Source: Chara braunii
Lineage: Eukaryota; Streptophyta; Charophyceae; Charales; Characeae
Length of the DNA stretch: 32,425 nucleotides
Assembly: GCA_003427395.1 (NCBI GenBank)
Contig: BFEA01000109.1
Location: 1,660,515 to 1,692,939, forward strand
Reading direction: 5' to 3'
Shown here: positions 22,530 through 28,574 of the stretch, piece after piece
Numbering within the stretch: the stretch's first letter is position 1
Layout: the number at the start of each line of letters is the position of its first letter
Made by a program: the position numbers and the translations under genes
The notes under the pieces: model-generated
The model's database searches: none
The model's input: only the letters and a program-made list of their open reading frames with translations
What the model was told of the DNA's origin: nothing

Positions 22530-25500
22530 AATACCTGATAATCCTGCCAGGCTCTTCCAGTACAGGGAACTGGTACTTGACCCCGGCAGTATCTTCTTTT
22601 TCAGCAGGAGGGGAGCCTCAGATGTCCCCTGGACAAAGGTACCTGAGAAGCCCTGAGCAGCCCTTGAACTCACCACCTATCCAGTGGAACTCAGGCATGC
22701 AACCACTTGACCTAACCCGATGGGACTTGTAATTATTCGTGGAAATATTCTCCTGATGCAAGGTTGCAATCCTATGCGCGTCAGAAACTGCATGCCGAGG
22801 AGTCATGGGGCCGTAGCTTTGGGCTCATCGCTGGGCTGAGGTGGGGTTTTAATTGCAGATTGAGTGCCAGGGTCAGGCTGGGGTTTAGTTTTGGGCTCAG
22901 CACTGGCCTTAGGGTGGGACGTAACTTATGCTGAGACCAGTATTCTTGTTTTTCAACAGGACATGGGCCTCAGATGCTCCTTTGGCAAAAGTACCCCTGA
23001 GCGCGTCTTGAACCCATCGCCTATCGAGCACTTTCATCCACAATAAATTCACACATTCCCATACACACATGCAATCATGAAGTAGACTTGGAGGAGGCAA
23101 TTCCAAGCCAAACCGGAGAGAAATACACAGTGGAAGCTCAAAATACAAAAATAGAATGGAATTGAAAATACAACGGACACACTGAACACTGCTTGCTGGG
23201 AAGATACTTCAAGATTTATTCTGATCGCTCAACCTTGCAGTGGATGAAAACGCAGGGGGGAGTTGAATGACAGGTAGGGGAGGTACATCCAGTTCATTGA
23301 CGCTTTTTGACTTTGAACTGAAACACAAAAAGGGTTGTTATAACAGAGTTTCTGATGCACTTTCTCGTAGACTTGACACGTTTGCTGCGGTTGTGCAGAC
23401 TTACTCATTTGGAGATTCCACCAACAAGGCCATTGCATATGTGTTGCCTCAGGACCCAGTCTTCGGCCCTATCATCAGGAATCTGCAATTGGACCCCAAT
23501 TCCGAGCCAGACTATGCCTTGACTTCAGGCCTCCTATATACAATCAGCAAGGGGGAGGAACGTTTGTGCATCCCTAATGACCACAAGATCATTACTCGTC
23601 TCAATGCAGAGAGTCATGATGCTCGCCGACATTTGGGTTTCTGAACACCTATGCTGCCTTGATCCAACGCGTCCATTGGTTAAAGATAAAGGAGGATATC
23701 CTTCAATACTTAGAGACCTGCGAGTTGTGCCAAAGGAACAAGGTCCGGGGGCGATGAGGCAAGACCACCCCTTGTGAGATGAGGCAAGTGATGGTCTGCG
23801 TTATGCTGAATTTATCCTGTTGCCTGCCGAGGCAAGAGTGCCTCTAATCAGAGATGTACTCTCTAAGAGGTGGGTGAGTATCCATGGGCACCCTCCCATG
23901 GGACTTTTGCAAACCCTTACCCATCCCTGATGGATCAGGCGAGTTTGTGTCCATTGACTTTACTGACCTTGGCAAGACCACCCCTAATGGGGTGAGGCAA
24001 GTGATGCTCTGCGTTGATCGATTCTCTAAGTATGTTGAGTTTAATAGTTTATCCCCTTGCCTGCAGAGGCAACAGTGCCTCTAATCAGAGATGTATTCTC
24101 TAAGAGGTGGGTTGAGTATCCATGGTCAACCGACCTCTATTTTTGCCAATGACAGAGACGCACGCTTTTGCAGCCATGAGTGGCGGTCCTACTATCAGGA
24201 TTACCTCCACTCTCGACTTGACACGACTTCTGGTAGACATCCTGAAGCCAATGGACAGGCTGCGGTGATGAACCACATCTTATTTCAGCTGCTGCGACCT
24301 GTGATCACGCCTGTTCAGCAGGATTGGGACAAACATCTGTCCAGGGCGCAACTGATGTATAACACGTCCGTTCACAACACGATTCGATTCACACCCTACC
24401 GACTCCACTGGGGTAGAGACCCTCGACAACTTTTCTCGTTGACTTTTTAAAAAAAAAAGAAAAAAAAAAAGAAAACCCTTTGGGAGATGATAGGAGCCCC
24501 CTCCTAAAGTGAACCCTCGAGTGGAGGCTCCATCTATTGGTGGGGAGCTTCGCCTGCTGGAAACCGGGTCTACCGTCCCATTACATCGTTTACTAAACTT
24601 GCACGACATACGAGAATACGATGAAGAGCTGCTCTACGGCCCATTTCATCCTGTACCCCATTCAGGATTTCCTTTGATGGATAGTTATTATTACACCACT
24701 GGCCCCTGTACCAGTGGTAGTGATCGTCCCCTTCGTCCCCTGTATTTTTTTATATATAATTTACTAAGTCTTACTTGATATATGGAGGTAGAAAGCTTTG
24801 CTGTAAGTAGTCCCCTGTGGTTAATCCTGAATGGCTGATCCGGCTGGCCTGATTTGCAGCGAGGGCTGAGGGCCATGGTGTGGTGACAGTAGGGATGAGT
24901 GGGCATGGGTAAGAGAGGAGCGTGTGGGCAGTTGTGAAGAGGAAGTTGGGGGAAGGGACATGGGAAGAGAGGCGGGTAGGTGAGACGCATAGAAGTGCCG
25001 TTGGAGCAGATGAAGTCAAGAGAGGCTGGTAGGCGGGAGACAGAATTGTCGTTGGAGCAGACGAAATGAAGTGAGAAAATGAGGTCCTCTCGATGGCATT
25101 CTCGACAAGGCGAAGCCTAAATCGACTCCTGGTACTGCAGAATTTGCTAAGAGTTATGAGAAGGCAATAACTAATATGTTCAAATCACAGAAGAGAATGA
25201 TTGAACAGGCGAACAAGCATCACTTACCTTCTCTCGTTCGTCCAGGGCACTCGGGTAATCGACTGATGAATAGGACATATCTAGGAAGTTGCTGCCTATT
25301 TACTATGGGCCATCCATGGCAGGTCTTAGACACAGTGGGTACATTTCCATTCGGTCCTTGTTATGTGCTAGCTGTACCTGCAAATCTCAAGACGTATCCG
25401 GTTTTCCATGCATCCAAGTTGGTACCTTTCACAGCAGCTGATCCATTTCCGGACAGGCCTCCTCAGTTCGGCCTCTCATTCGTCCAGGGCACTCGGGGAA

Positions 25501-28044
25501 TTGACTGATGAATAGGACATATCTAGGAAGTTGCTGCCATATTTACTATGGGCCATGTCAGGTCTTAGACACAGTGGGTACATCTCCATTCGGTTCTTCT
25601 TATGTGTCAGCTCGACTCAGCTGTACCTGCACATCTCAAGACCTATCCGGTCTTCAATGCATCCAAGTTGCTACCTTTCACGCCAGCTGATGCATTTCTC
25701 GACAGGCCTCCTCAGTTCGTCCCTCCTATCCCTGGGAAAGGGTACGAAGTTGAAGAGATCCAGGACCAGTGGGGTACAGGCCCCAACTGTGAGTATTTTG
25801 TGAATTTCTGCTTGGACCAGTGGGGTACAGGCCCCAACTGTGAGTATTTTAGTATTTTAGTATTTTGTGAATTTCTGCTTCCAACCACATACGAGGATCG
25901 CTGATATACAGAGAAGGAACTTTTCGAATCAGCCAAGTCCGTTGTGCTGGCCTACGAAGCTAAACGGAAGGGCCTTTTGACCAGACGTTCACGTCGTGGC
26001 CACTACCACTAGCTTGGAGGTCCTTGCTCCCCGGGAGGGTAGAATGAACATGCAGATTCTCAGCAAGTTGGAATGTTAGTAGGGTTGTCTGTGTAATTTT
26101 CGTTGTTTTGGGTCCTTTCCGGTGACTGCAGCAGGCCTAACCCCTATAGGGACATTTCTGAAAACTGCTAAAATTTTCTCAGGCCCTAACTTTTCCCTTC
26201 TACGGACTTGGACTGGCACCGTAGAGACTGTCGGATTCAGGCCCGTTTCTTTTGTGCTGTTGTAGGTCCTAGGGTCCGGTGGGCAGTCCGTAGAAGGGAA
26301 AAGTTAGGGTCTGAGAAAATTTTAACAGTTATCAGAAATGTCTCTGTAGGGGTTATGCCTGCTGGAGGTACTGATTAGGACTGAAAACAACAAAAATTAC
26401 AAAGAAGACCCTACTAACGTCACAACTCGCTGAGAATCTGCAAGTTTATTGCATTAGGGTGGGGTTTGCTCCGGATTCACGGCTGGGCTCAGGTTGGGGC
26501 TTAGCTTTGAGCTCAGCACTCTGCCTTAGGGTGGGGCTTAAATCACCAGTACACCCGCGCTTGGAGGCGCCTTACTGCGCGCGAAGCTTTTCCGAACCGC
26601 CAGCGGCGCACTTTCTTTCTTTTTTGGCTGGCGCTGCCAGCCATTGTGGTCCACTAGGCCGAGCCTCCAAAAATTTTGTAGGCGACGAGTTGCATTTTTT
26701 CAGCAAGGCTGGGGCCGTGTACTGGCGGCGTAATGTATGCCGGAGCGGAAGTTGTGTCCGTCTCATTGCAGACTGTACATGATAGAGGGTGTGTGGCCCT
26801 GCACTACGAGTACGCTACATGCCCTGCCTGAGCCACAACAACCTTGCAATCTTCAGTGATTGTGACCCTTGTTATGCACAGTTCAGGCACTACGGTATGC
26901 TCAAGAGAAGTCGATTGCTGGAGTGAAGTTGGAAACCGTAGACTGTTTGACTCACAGCTCTGACTGATGTGTTTGTCGTCTAATGCATCGGTCGCAGCGC
27001 TCCGAGGAGCTCATGATCTGCCTACGCCAGAGAAGAGGATGGCAAAGACTTGTGAAGAGGGCGGTACAGACACTTCGCAAAGCGGAGTACCAGGTCAGTC
27101 CCTGTGGAACACAACGCGTCGTGCCTTGTACTCTCTCCATGTTGTCCTCCTCCCCTGCTCCCATCTCCCCACAGGAATTGAACCCCTCCCCCCTCTCTAC
27201 ATCCCCTCTTCCTTTCCTCTTTCTGAAGGGGCAAGTAGTAGACCAGCCTTCTTGGCGACTTCTGAAATCCTTAAACCGGCCTTGTCAGAATGATTGGACA
27301 TCTGCATGGTAGGGATTGTAACCCTGAAATTGTCTTTTCGACGAGGTACAGGCCGATTCGGGAATTTCTAGGTAAACCTGAACTGGTTCAGGACTTTCCC
27401 CCCTTTTGAGTTTCTTTTTGGAGTTGAGGGTAGGTCACAAAGTGGCGGTTAGCGGTTTATATGATTGACAATTTGACATCCTTATCATATGATATGATAT
27501 GGGGTGTCGAGTTCTTACTTTGTCCACATTGTATGTGCCTTCCCTGCAACATGTTTTCGTGTGCATCCTGTGCGCTGATGTCGTTGCTAGGTGTGTGCTA
27601 TCTGTTTGTTTGTACGTGCATGCAGTTTTTCCTATCGGAGTCTGTGTGTAACGTGTGTTAGATGTGCTTTTCATGTGCTTGTTATGCTATATGTTTGCTA
27701 TGTACTGGCTATTTGTTTGCTGAGTTGGCTATGTGTTTGCTATGTATTCGCTATGTGTGTTTGCTATGTATTGCGCTATGTGTTGTTTGCTATGCATTGC
27801 GCTATGTGTTTGGTATGTATTGTGTTATGTGTTTGGTATGTATTGTGCTATGTGTTTGCTATGTATGGGCTGCACGCGTTTGCTATGTATTGGCTGATTG
27901 GCTATGTGTTTGCTATGTGTTGTCGGTACTCACGATTTGTGGTATGGTTGGCCTGTGAAGGTATGCTATGTGGACCCGGGCATTGCATCGGTGGAGGAAC
28001 GAGATCGCATGAAAGAGCTGGACAGCATTCTGCAATCATACTGA
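8356..28044 (+). CDS. ZUP1: ZUP1-type C78 cysteine peptidase (deubiquitinase) gene, 4 recognised exons
   Basis: Predicted join: 8356-9698, 10595-10709, 26998-27093, 27961-28044 (stop TGA). This gives 545 codons from 8356 and keeps frame at all three junctions. Family C78 contains UFM1 proteases and the K63-linkage deubiquitinase ZUP1. The ZUP1 signatures are present: [12 protein letters not shown] with the catalytic Cys, [24 protein letters not shown], then [17 protein letters not shown] with the catalytic His and VLDPSQ with the catalytic Asp, ending in [15 protein letters not shown] and CYVDPG. UFSP1/2 have a different Cys box and His region, so ZUP1 is the better match. The expected role is cleavage of ubiquitin chains in the cytosol or nucleus. 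Unusual points are a UIM plus ZZ insertion in the protease core and a 16.3-kb intron filled with transposons. The 5' end is open: the frame extends upstream to 8263 without an ATG, and the first in-frame ATG is 8458. Confidence 0.88.
9699..10594 (+). other. Intron 1 with microsatellites
   Basis: An 896-bp GT-AG intron (donor GTGAGT, acceptor AATGCCAG). It contains a (CT)n tract at about 9857-9920, a C13 run at 9920-9933 with further C/CT-rich sequence to about 9967, and a T39 tract at 10187-10225. The optional exon described separately lies within it. Confidence 0.8.
10232..10384 (+). other. Candidate cassette exon (51 codons) inside intron 1
   Basis: The segment is bounded by an acceptor with a 39-nt T tract (CCGCAG|AGTTG) and a consensus donor (CCCCAG|GTAAGT at 10385). 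It is 153 nt, a multiple of three. Entered in phase 2 from exon 1 and left in phase 2 into exon 2 it has no stop codon. Inclusion would insert 51 residues (starting [12 protein letters not shown]) just before the catalytic-His strand. Skipping it gives the conserved [12 protein letters not shown] join, so skipping is probably the enzyme-coding form. It shows no homology I recognise. Confidence 0.45.
10595..10709 (+). CDS. ZUP1: ZUP1-like gene, exon 2 (catalytic His and Asp)
   Basis: This 115-nt exon encodes the completed Pro, then [17 protein letters not shown] and [10 protein letters not shown]. In ZUP1-type enzymes the His of QGHS and the Asp of LDP complete the triad; here they are codons 10620-10622 and 10698-10700. 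The Gln-His-Gln before them is also conserved in the family. The acceptor is AATGCCAG|GCC and the donor is CACAG|GTGGGC in phase 0. Confidence 0.92.
11019..11345. repeat. (CTT)n and CTGCTT/CTCCTGCTT microsatellite cluster
   Basis: (TTC)n runs from about 11034 to 11158, followed by CTG- and CTCCTGCTT-type repeats to 11345. The motif TTGCC(A/C)AGTGCATTCTTCT occurs at about 11022 and 11273, which indicates duplication of a larger block. Ser-, Leu-, Phe- and Glu-homopolymer frames here are artefacts. Confidence 0.95.
11346..11689. other. Intron 2 sequence, nothing recognised
   Basis: Mixed sequence between the CTT cluster and the SINE-like unit. I see no coding, RNA or transposon signal. Confidence 0.4.
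11690..11935 (-). mobile_element. tRNA-derived SINE-like unit (minus strand)
   Basis: Read on the minus strand there is an A-box-like TGGGTCAGTAGG (about 11888-11900) followed about 35 nt later by a B-box GGGTTCAAACCC (about 11849-11862). That spacing fits a polymerase III tRNA head. The unit then continues into an unrelated body. The 3' end and target duplication are not identified, so the limits are approximate. Confidence 0.4.
12107..12171. repeat. 65-nt uninterrupted poly(C) tract
   Basis: C runs without interruption from 12107 to 12171. On the minus strand this is G65. Such long G/C homopolymers are much rarer than A/T ones and can form i-motif or G-quadruplex structures. The length may be affected by assembly or polymerase slippage. 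Confidence 0.85.
12172..13170. other. Intron 2 sequence, nothing recognised
   Basis: Mixed and pyrimidine-rich sequence without a recognisable gene. Short T/C-rich runs occur near 12655-12725. Confidence 0.4.
13171..13610. mobile_element. Diverged, disrupted relative of MITE family M2
   Basis: A GC-rich head (GGCCGGGCGCCC, GCCGGGCAAGC) is followed by an A-rich stretch and the core GCTGAAAAAC..GTTGTGCAGAA. After about 200 bp of other sequence a second core piece appears: AACAACTTTTGG, AGGGTCACCTC, ACATCGAA at 13549-13582. Both core parts occur in the same order in the M2 copies at 6777 and 31222, where they are contiguous. The right terminal repeat is missing. Confidence 0.5.
13761..13898. 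mobile_element. Small TIR element, 138 bp
   Basis: TAAACCACTACTGCCTG at the left faces CAGGCAGTGGTGGTTTA at the right: a 17-bp terminal inverted repeat with one mismatch. Bounding T/A residues would allow a TA or TTA-type duplication, but this cannot be separated from the repeat itself. It is non-coding. Confidence 0.6.
13899..14296. other. Intron 2 sequence, nothing recognised
   Basis: Mixed sequence with a T16-type tract near 14008-14023. It ends at the 4-bp target duplication CTGT (14297-14300) of the LTR element. Confidence 0.4.
14301..14686 (+). repeat. 5' LTR (386 bp, internally deleted)
   Basis: It starts TGAAACGGAATTCACC and ends CTGATTGCA. Compared with the 923-bp 3' LTR it lacks about 530 bp. 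The junction falls exactly at GGTAGCAG, where the 3' LTR has GGTAACAG at 21151 and GGTAGCAG at 21681. That pattern fits deletion between short direct repeats. The missing part contains the TATA box and U3 repeats, so this LTR probably has no promoter. Confidence 0.92.
14688..14699 (+). promoter_or_regulatory. Primer binding site, initiator-Met tRNA type
   Basis: TGGTATCAGAGC starts two bases after the LTR end. It is the standard plant retrotransposon sequence complementary to the 3' end of initiator methionine tRNA, where minus-strand synthesis begins. Confidence 0.92.
14700..15409 (+). other. Retrotransposon leader with (GA)n and 345-base assembly gap
   Basis: Positions 14885-15229 are undetermined (N). 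The gap is bounded on both sides by (GA)n (about 14838-14884 and 15230-15292), so it is most likely an unresolved microsatellite whose true length is unknown. The remaining leader has no convincing coding region. Confidence 0.85.
15410..16549 (+). pseudogene. gag: Retrotransposon gag, N-terminal part (frameshifted)
   Basis: A 379-codon frame starting MVDTRSGKS. Residues about 20-200 are strongly charged, Lys/Glu-rich and probably coiled coil. A second helical region follows, then the start of a retrotransposon Gag (capsid) domain from about residue 300 ([26 protein letters not shown]). The frame stops at 16549 soon after entering the capsid core, and the rest of the domain continues in another frame. 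A one-step frameshift near 16540 has therefore broken gag. In the family Gag forms the particle and packages the RNA. Confidence 0.85.
16545..17432 (+). pseudogene. gag: Retrotransposon gag, C-terminal part with disrupted zinc knuckle
   Basis: This continues the capsid domain ([19 protein letters not shown]) and then a Gly/Arg/Gln-rich, RNA-binding-type segment. The first half of a CCHC knuckle, CIYC, is seen at 17307-17318. The matching His and last Cys (PAHIIKYC) appear only two frames over, so a second small indel lies inside the zinc knuckle at about 17319-17326. The tail after it in this frame is nonsense. Nucleocapsid RNA binding would be lost. Confidence 0.8.
17371..18453 (+). pseudogene. 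pol: Retrotransposon aspartic protease and start of reverse transcriptase
   Basis: A 360-codon frame. The retropepsin active site [12 protein letters not shown] has its Asp at residue 107 (codon 17689), and [10 protein letters not shown] is the second conserved protease block. From residue about 310 the RT N-terminus appears ([30 protein letters not shown]). From about 18386 the conserved RT sequence ([20 protein letters not shown]) lies in a different frame, and the original frame ends at a stop at 18451. It lies one frame from gag, as is common for a gag-pol frameshift, but the breaks within RT are damage. Confidence 0.85.
18454..20997 (+). pseudogene. pol: Retrotransposon RT, RNase H, integrase and chromodomain-like tail
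   Basis: An 847-codon frame contiguous with the preceding one but separated by a stop. RT polymerase site YLDD at residues 94-97; RNase H around [12 protein letters not shown] (about 240-250) and [10 protein letters not shown]; integrase HHCC zinc region (HDTEGHFGW ... CKVCQRNK, about 439-475). The catalytic triad is Asp507, Asp568 and Glu604, with exactly 35 residues between the last two. After [18 protein letters not shown] the usual W..L..AEFAYN-type segment is missing and the frame resumes at [12 protein letters not shown], an in-frame deletion of roughly 25 residues. The C-terminus ([12 protein letters not shown] to VRAYEKEKK) resembles a divergent chromodomain, which places the element with chromoviruses. 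Confidence 0.9.
21036..21958 (+). repeat. 3' LTR (923 bp, retains promoter region)
   Basis: It starts TGAAACGGAATCACC after a weak purine tract (GGCGGGAG) and ends CTGATTGCA. It contains a two-copy U3 repeat of 32 bp centred on the palindrome GTAGCTGCTAC (21274 and 21306), a TATA box at 21536, a GT microsatellite near 21724, and the region shared with the 5' LTR on both sides of the deletion point. Confidence 0.93.
21536..21542 (+). promoter_or_regulatory. TATA box of the 3' LTR
   Basis: TATAAAT in the context AGAAGTATAAATCAAGAGG. It lies about 420 bp before the LTR end, with GC-richer sequence downstream. Transcription would start roughly 25-30 bp downstream and run out of the element toward exon 3 of the peptidase gene. 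Assigned from sequence only. Confidence 0.6.
22013..22041. other. Perfect 11-bp hairpin
   Basis: TGCTCTTACCG and CGGTAAGAGCA are perfect inverted repeats separated by a 7-nt loop. No T run follows, so it is not a typical terminator. Its role is unknown. Confidence 0.6.
22252..22361 (-). pseudogene. Truncated U2 snRNA retrocopy with poly(A) tail, copy 2
   Basis: On the minus strand, nt 1 (ATACCTTTCTCGG) is at 22361 and the match runs 85 nt to 22277, through stem-loop II (GTGGTTCATCGGGCCAC), followed by A25 (T tract 22252-22276). It is 12 nt longer than copy 1 and shares the CTGATC variant of the canonical CTTATC. The flanks GGAGTCACTGGTACC (22237-22251) and AGAGTTACTAATACC (22362-22376) look like a 15-bp target duplication with four differences. 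It lacks the Sm site and 3' domain. Confidence 0.9.
22384..22526 (+). mobile_element. Poly(A)-tailed retroposon of unknown RNA, with perfect 16-bp target duplication
   Basis: A unit of about 115 bp followed by an A tract of about 28 nt (22499-22526) sits between two perfect copies of ACTAATACCTGATAAT (22368-22383 and 22527-22542). That is the signature of LINE-mediated retroposition. The source is not a known snRNA, tRNA or 5S RNA that I recognise. The sequence can pair with itself: ends GTTAAA/TTTAAC, a GTCC..GGAC hairpin, and a CCACA..TGTGG hairpin overlapped by ACAAAT/ATTTGT. It may derive from a structured small RNA. Confidence 0.8.
22543..22725 (-). mobile_element. tRNA-derived SINE family S1, copy A (minus strand)
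   Basis: On the minus strand an A-box-like TAGGTCAAGTGG (about 22707-22718) is followed by a B-box-like GAGTTCAAGGG (about 22664-22674) and then a body containing GGTACCTTTG, CATCTGAGGC and CTGCTGAAAAAGAAGATACTG. The body and B-box recur in copy B. The original 3' part of this SINE continued across the two retroposon insertions at 22252-22527. Confidence 0.6.
22808..22925. repeat. Repeat R1, copy 1
   Basis: G/T-rich sequence with GGTCAGGCTGGGGTTTAG, TTTGGGCTCAGCACTGG and CCTTAGGGTGGGAC, matched by the copy at 26455-26545. Internally it looks like a degenerate repetition of a GGGCTCAGCnCTGGGCTnAGGGTGGGG motif. Confidence 0.65.
22935..23045 (-). mobile_element. SINE family S1, copy B (minus strand, 5'-degenerate)
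   Basis: It matches copy A through the B-box region (GGGTTCAAGACGCGC), CTCAGGGGTACTTTTGCCAAAGG, GCATCTGAGGCCCATG and CCTGTTGAAAAACAAGAATACTGG. The A-box region is not preserved. Confidence 0.55.
23760..24125 (+). repeat. Direct duplication inside gypsy remnant, period about 212 bp
   Basis: The blocks at about 23760-23888 and 23972-24125 share AAGACCACCCC, GAGGCAAGTGATG, GCCTCTAATCAGAGATGTA and CTCTAAGAGGTGGG. Both encode the same part of the integrase core; the first copy is more decayed. Confidence 0.75.
24448..25095. other. Foreign insert splitting the gypsy remnant; includes 53-bp tandem repeat
   Basis: The insert starts with A-rich sequence (24449-24475) and interrupts integrase between RDPRQLF and the C-terminal [15 protein letters not shown]. 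It contains an unassigned frame (24509-24778), a 28-bp block shared with 30154-30181 (GGAGGCTCCATCTATTGG...), and a two-copy tandem repeat of about 53 bp at 24967-25075. I cannot assign it to a transposon family. Confidence 0.5.
25229..25722 (+). repeat. Tandem duplication of integrase C-terminus, period about 243 bp
   Basis: Two copies run from TCGTCCAGGGCACTCGGG (about 25236 and 25479) through GATGAATAGGACATATCTAG, GACACAGTGGGTACAT and CATCCAAGTTG to GACAGGCCTCCTCAGTTCG. They differ by small indels that shift frames. Confidence 0.9.
25764..25882 (+). repeat. 51-bp tandem duplication in chromodomain-like end
   Basis: GACCAGTGGGGTACAGGCCC through CAACTGTGAGTATTTT occurs at about 25764 and 25815. 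A smaller AGTATTTT triplication follows the second copy. Confidence 0.9.
26051..26442. mobile_element. Foldback element with 158-bp inverted arms
   Basis: The left arm 26051-26208 (TGCAGATTCTCAGC ... CTTCTACGGACT) and right arm 26285-26442 are imperfect reverse complements over their full length, about 80% identical by eye, around a 76-bp loop. It is non-coding. No convincing target duplication was found. Long arms and a short loop fit a foldback or Mutator-like MITE. Confidence 0.85.
26455..26545. repeat. Repeat R1, copy 2
   Basis: GGGCTCAGGTTGGGGCTTAG, TTTGAGCTCAGCACTCTG and CCTTAGGGTGGGGCTTAA correspond to the copy at 22808-22925. Confidence 0.65.
26546..26997. other. End of intron 2, nothing else recognised
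   Basis: Mixed sequence leading to the exon 3 acceptor TCGGTCGCAG. Open frames are short and have no recognisable domain. Confidence 0.4.
26998..27093 (+). CDS. ZUP1: ZUP1-like gene, exon 3
   Basis: This 96-nt phase 0/0 exon encodes [20 protein letters not shown] followed by a second basic stretch ending LRKAEYQ. The GWQRL..R and L+K.(Q/E)YQ spacing matches the C-terminal helices and strand of C78 ZUP1-type peptidases after the LDP motif. The acceptor is GTCGCAG|CGC and the donor CCAG|GTCAGT. Confidence 0.88.
27094..27960 (+). other. Intron 3 with GCTATGT-type tandem repeat
   Basis: An 867-bp GT-AG intron (GTCAGT ... CTGTGAAG). From about 27665 to 27925 it is a degenerate tandem array of GCTATGTGTTTGCTATGTATTG-like units. 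This creates Cys/Tyr/Leu-rich frames that are not genes. Confidence 0.8.
27961..28044 (+). CDS. ZUP1: ZUP1-like gene, exon 4 (C-terminus and stop)
   Basis: It encodes [20 protein letters not shown] followed by seven residues and TGA at 28042-28044. The join YQ|VCYVDPG reproduces the C78 family end, where the YQ(L/V)CYVD strand is followed by a short helix. The acceptor is CCTGTGAAG|GTATGC. Confidence 0.9.
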   Translation, partial: VCYVDPGIASVEERDRMKELDSILQSY

Positions 28045-28451
28045 TCGTAGTGTCAGCTGGAGATTGAGAAACGCTTTCTGCGTGGCGGTGCATGGAAGGC
28101 AGCAATTGATGTCGCGAACTTGGAAATCCCGTCTTTTGCAACTGTGTGTGGGGGGAAGGAGAAAGCAGCCTGAAGTCAAGACATCAGGTGATGACTCCTA
28201 TTCTCAGGGCAGGCAGGTAGGTGGGTAGTGGGGGGTAGGGCATCCAGCCGGGTTCTTTCGGGTCGGAATGGGCCAGCTGGACCATCTGAGCAGGCGTGGG
28301 TATAACTCCAGAAAAAGGGTTCTGAAAAGGACTGTCCGCGTGTTTGCTGACAGCGGCAGACCGCTTTCCGACTCTTTGCCCACAGCTGTCCTGATGGTCC
28401 TCGGGCGGACGGTCGGACCCAAGAAAACCTGGCTGAGTGCCCGGCCCTGCT
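28045..28451. other. Downstream of peptidase gene; presumed 3' UTR start
   Basis: No canonical AATAAA is seen close to the stop, and plant polyadenylation signals are too loose to place. No other gene is recognised. Confidence 0.35.
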
Positions 28452-28574
28452 ACCTACCGTCTTCACCTGAATTGAACGGGCCCGGTCATTACTATATACC
28501 CGTAGTTGGGGCAACTTTCAATCTTAGGTGCGGCGGTCATGACGGGGGGTTCTATTCAGGTGAGGATGGTAGGT
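28452..28574. mobile_element. MITE family M1, copy 2
   Basis: A 123-bp element. The left end ACCTACCGTCTTCACCTGAAT matches the reverse complement of the right end ACCTACCATCCTCACCTGAAT. Subterminal CCCGGTCATTA and a middle CAACTTTCAATCTTAG are shared with copy 3. Confidence 0.75.

Larger units (their letters stand above)
23187..26000 (+). pseudogene. Decayed second Ty3/gypsy pol remnant (RNase H to integrase)
   Basis: A different gypsy lineage from the element above. In order: RNase H end ([20 protein letters not shown] at 23194; [20 protein letters not shown]), integrase zinc halves in two frames ([20 protein letters not shown]), integrase core pieces ([32 protein letters not shown]), an unrelated insert at 24448-25095, then IN C-terminus ([19 protein letters not shown]) and a chromodomain-like end ([14 protein letters not shown]). 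Several frameshifts and stops break it, no LTRs were found, and the DDE Glu position reads Ala in [12 protein letters not shown]. Inactive fossil. Confidence 0.88.
10710..26997 (+). other. Intron 2, about 16.3 kb, colonised by mobile elements
   Basis: The GT-AG intron runs from GTGGGC to GTCGCAG and includes 345 undetermined bases. About 47% is one LTR retrotransposon in the sense orientation. The remainder holds SINE-like copies, snRNA retrocopies, a second gypsy remnant, foldback and MITE-like elements, and microsatellites. Both flanking exons are phase 0 and together give the uninterrupted family motif order LDPSQ then RSEELM..GWQRL, so the distant halves belong to one gene unless the assembly is chimeric. 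Confidence 0.8.

Noticed and set aside
24509-24778. Open frame of 89 codons in the gypsy insert
   Set aside because: No recognised domain; it spans a dispersed 28-bp repeat and ends in AT-rich non-coding-like sequence.
27591-28067. Cys/Tyr-rich 158-codon open frame
   Set aside because: It reads through the GCTATGT tandem repeat of intron 3 and overlaps exon 4 of the peptidase in a different frame.
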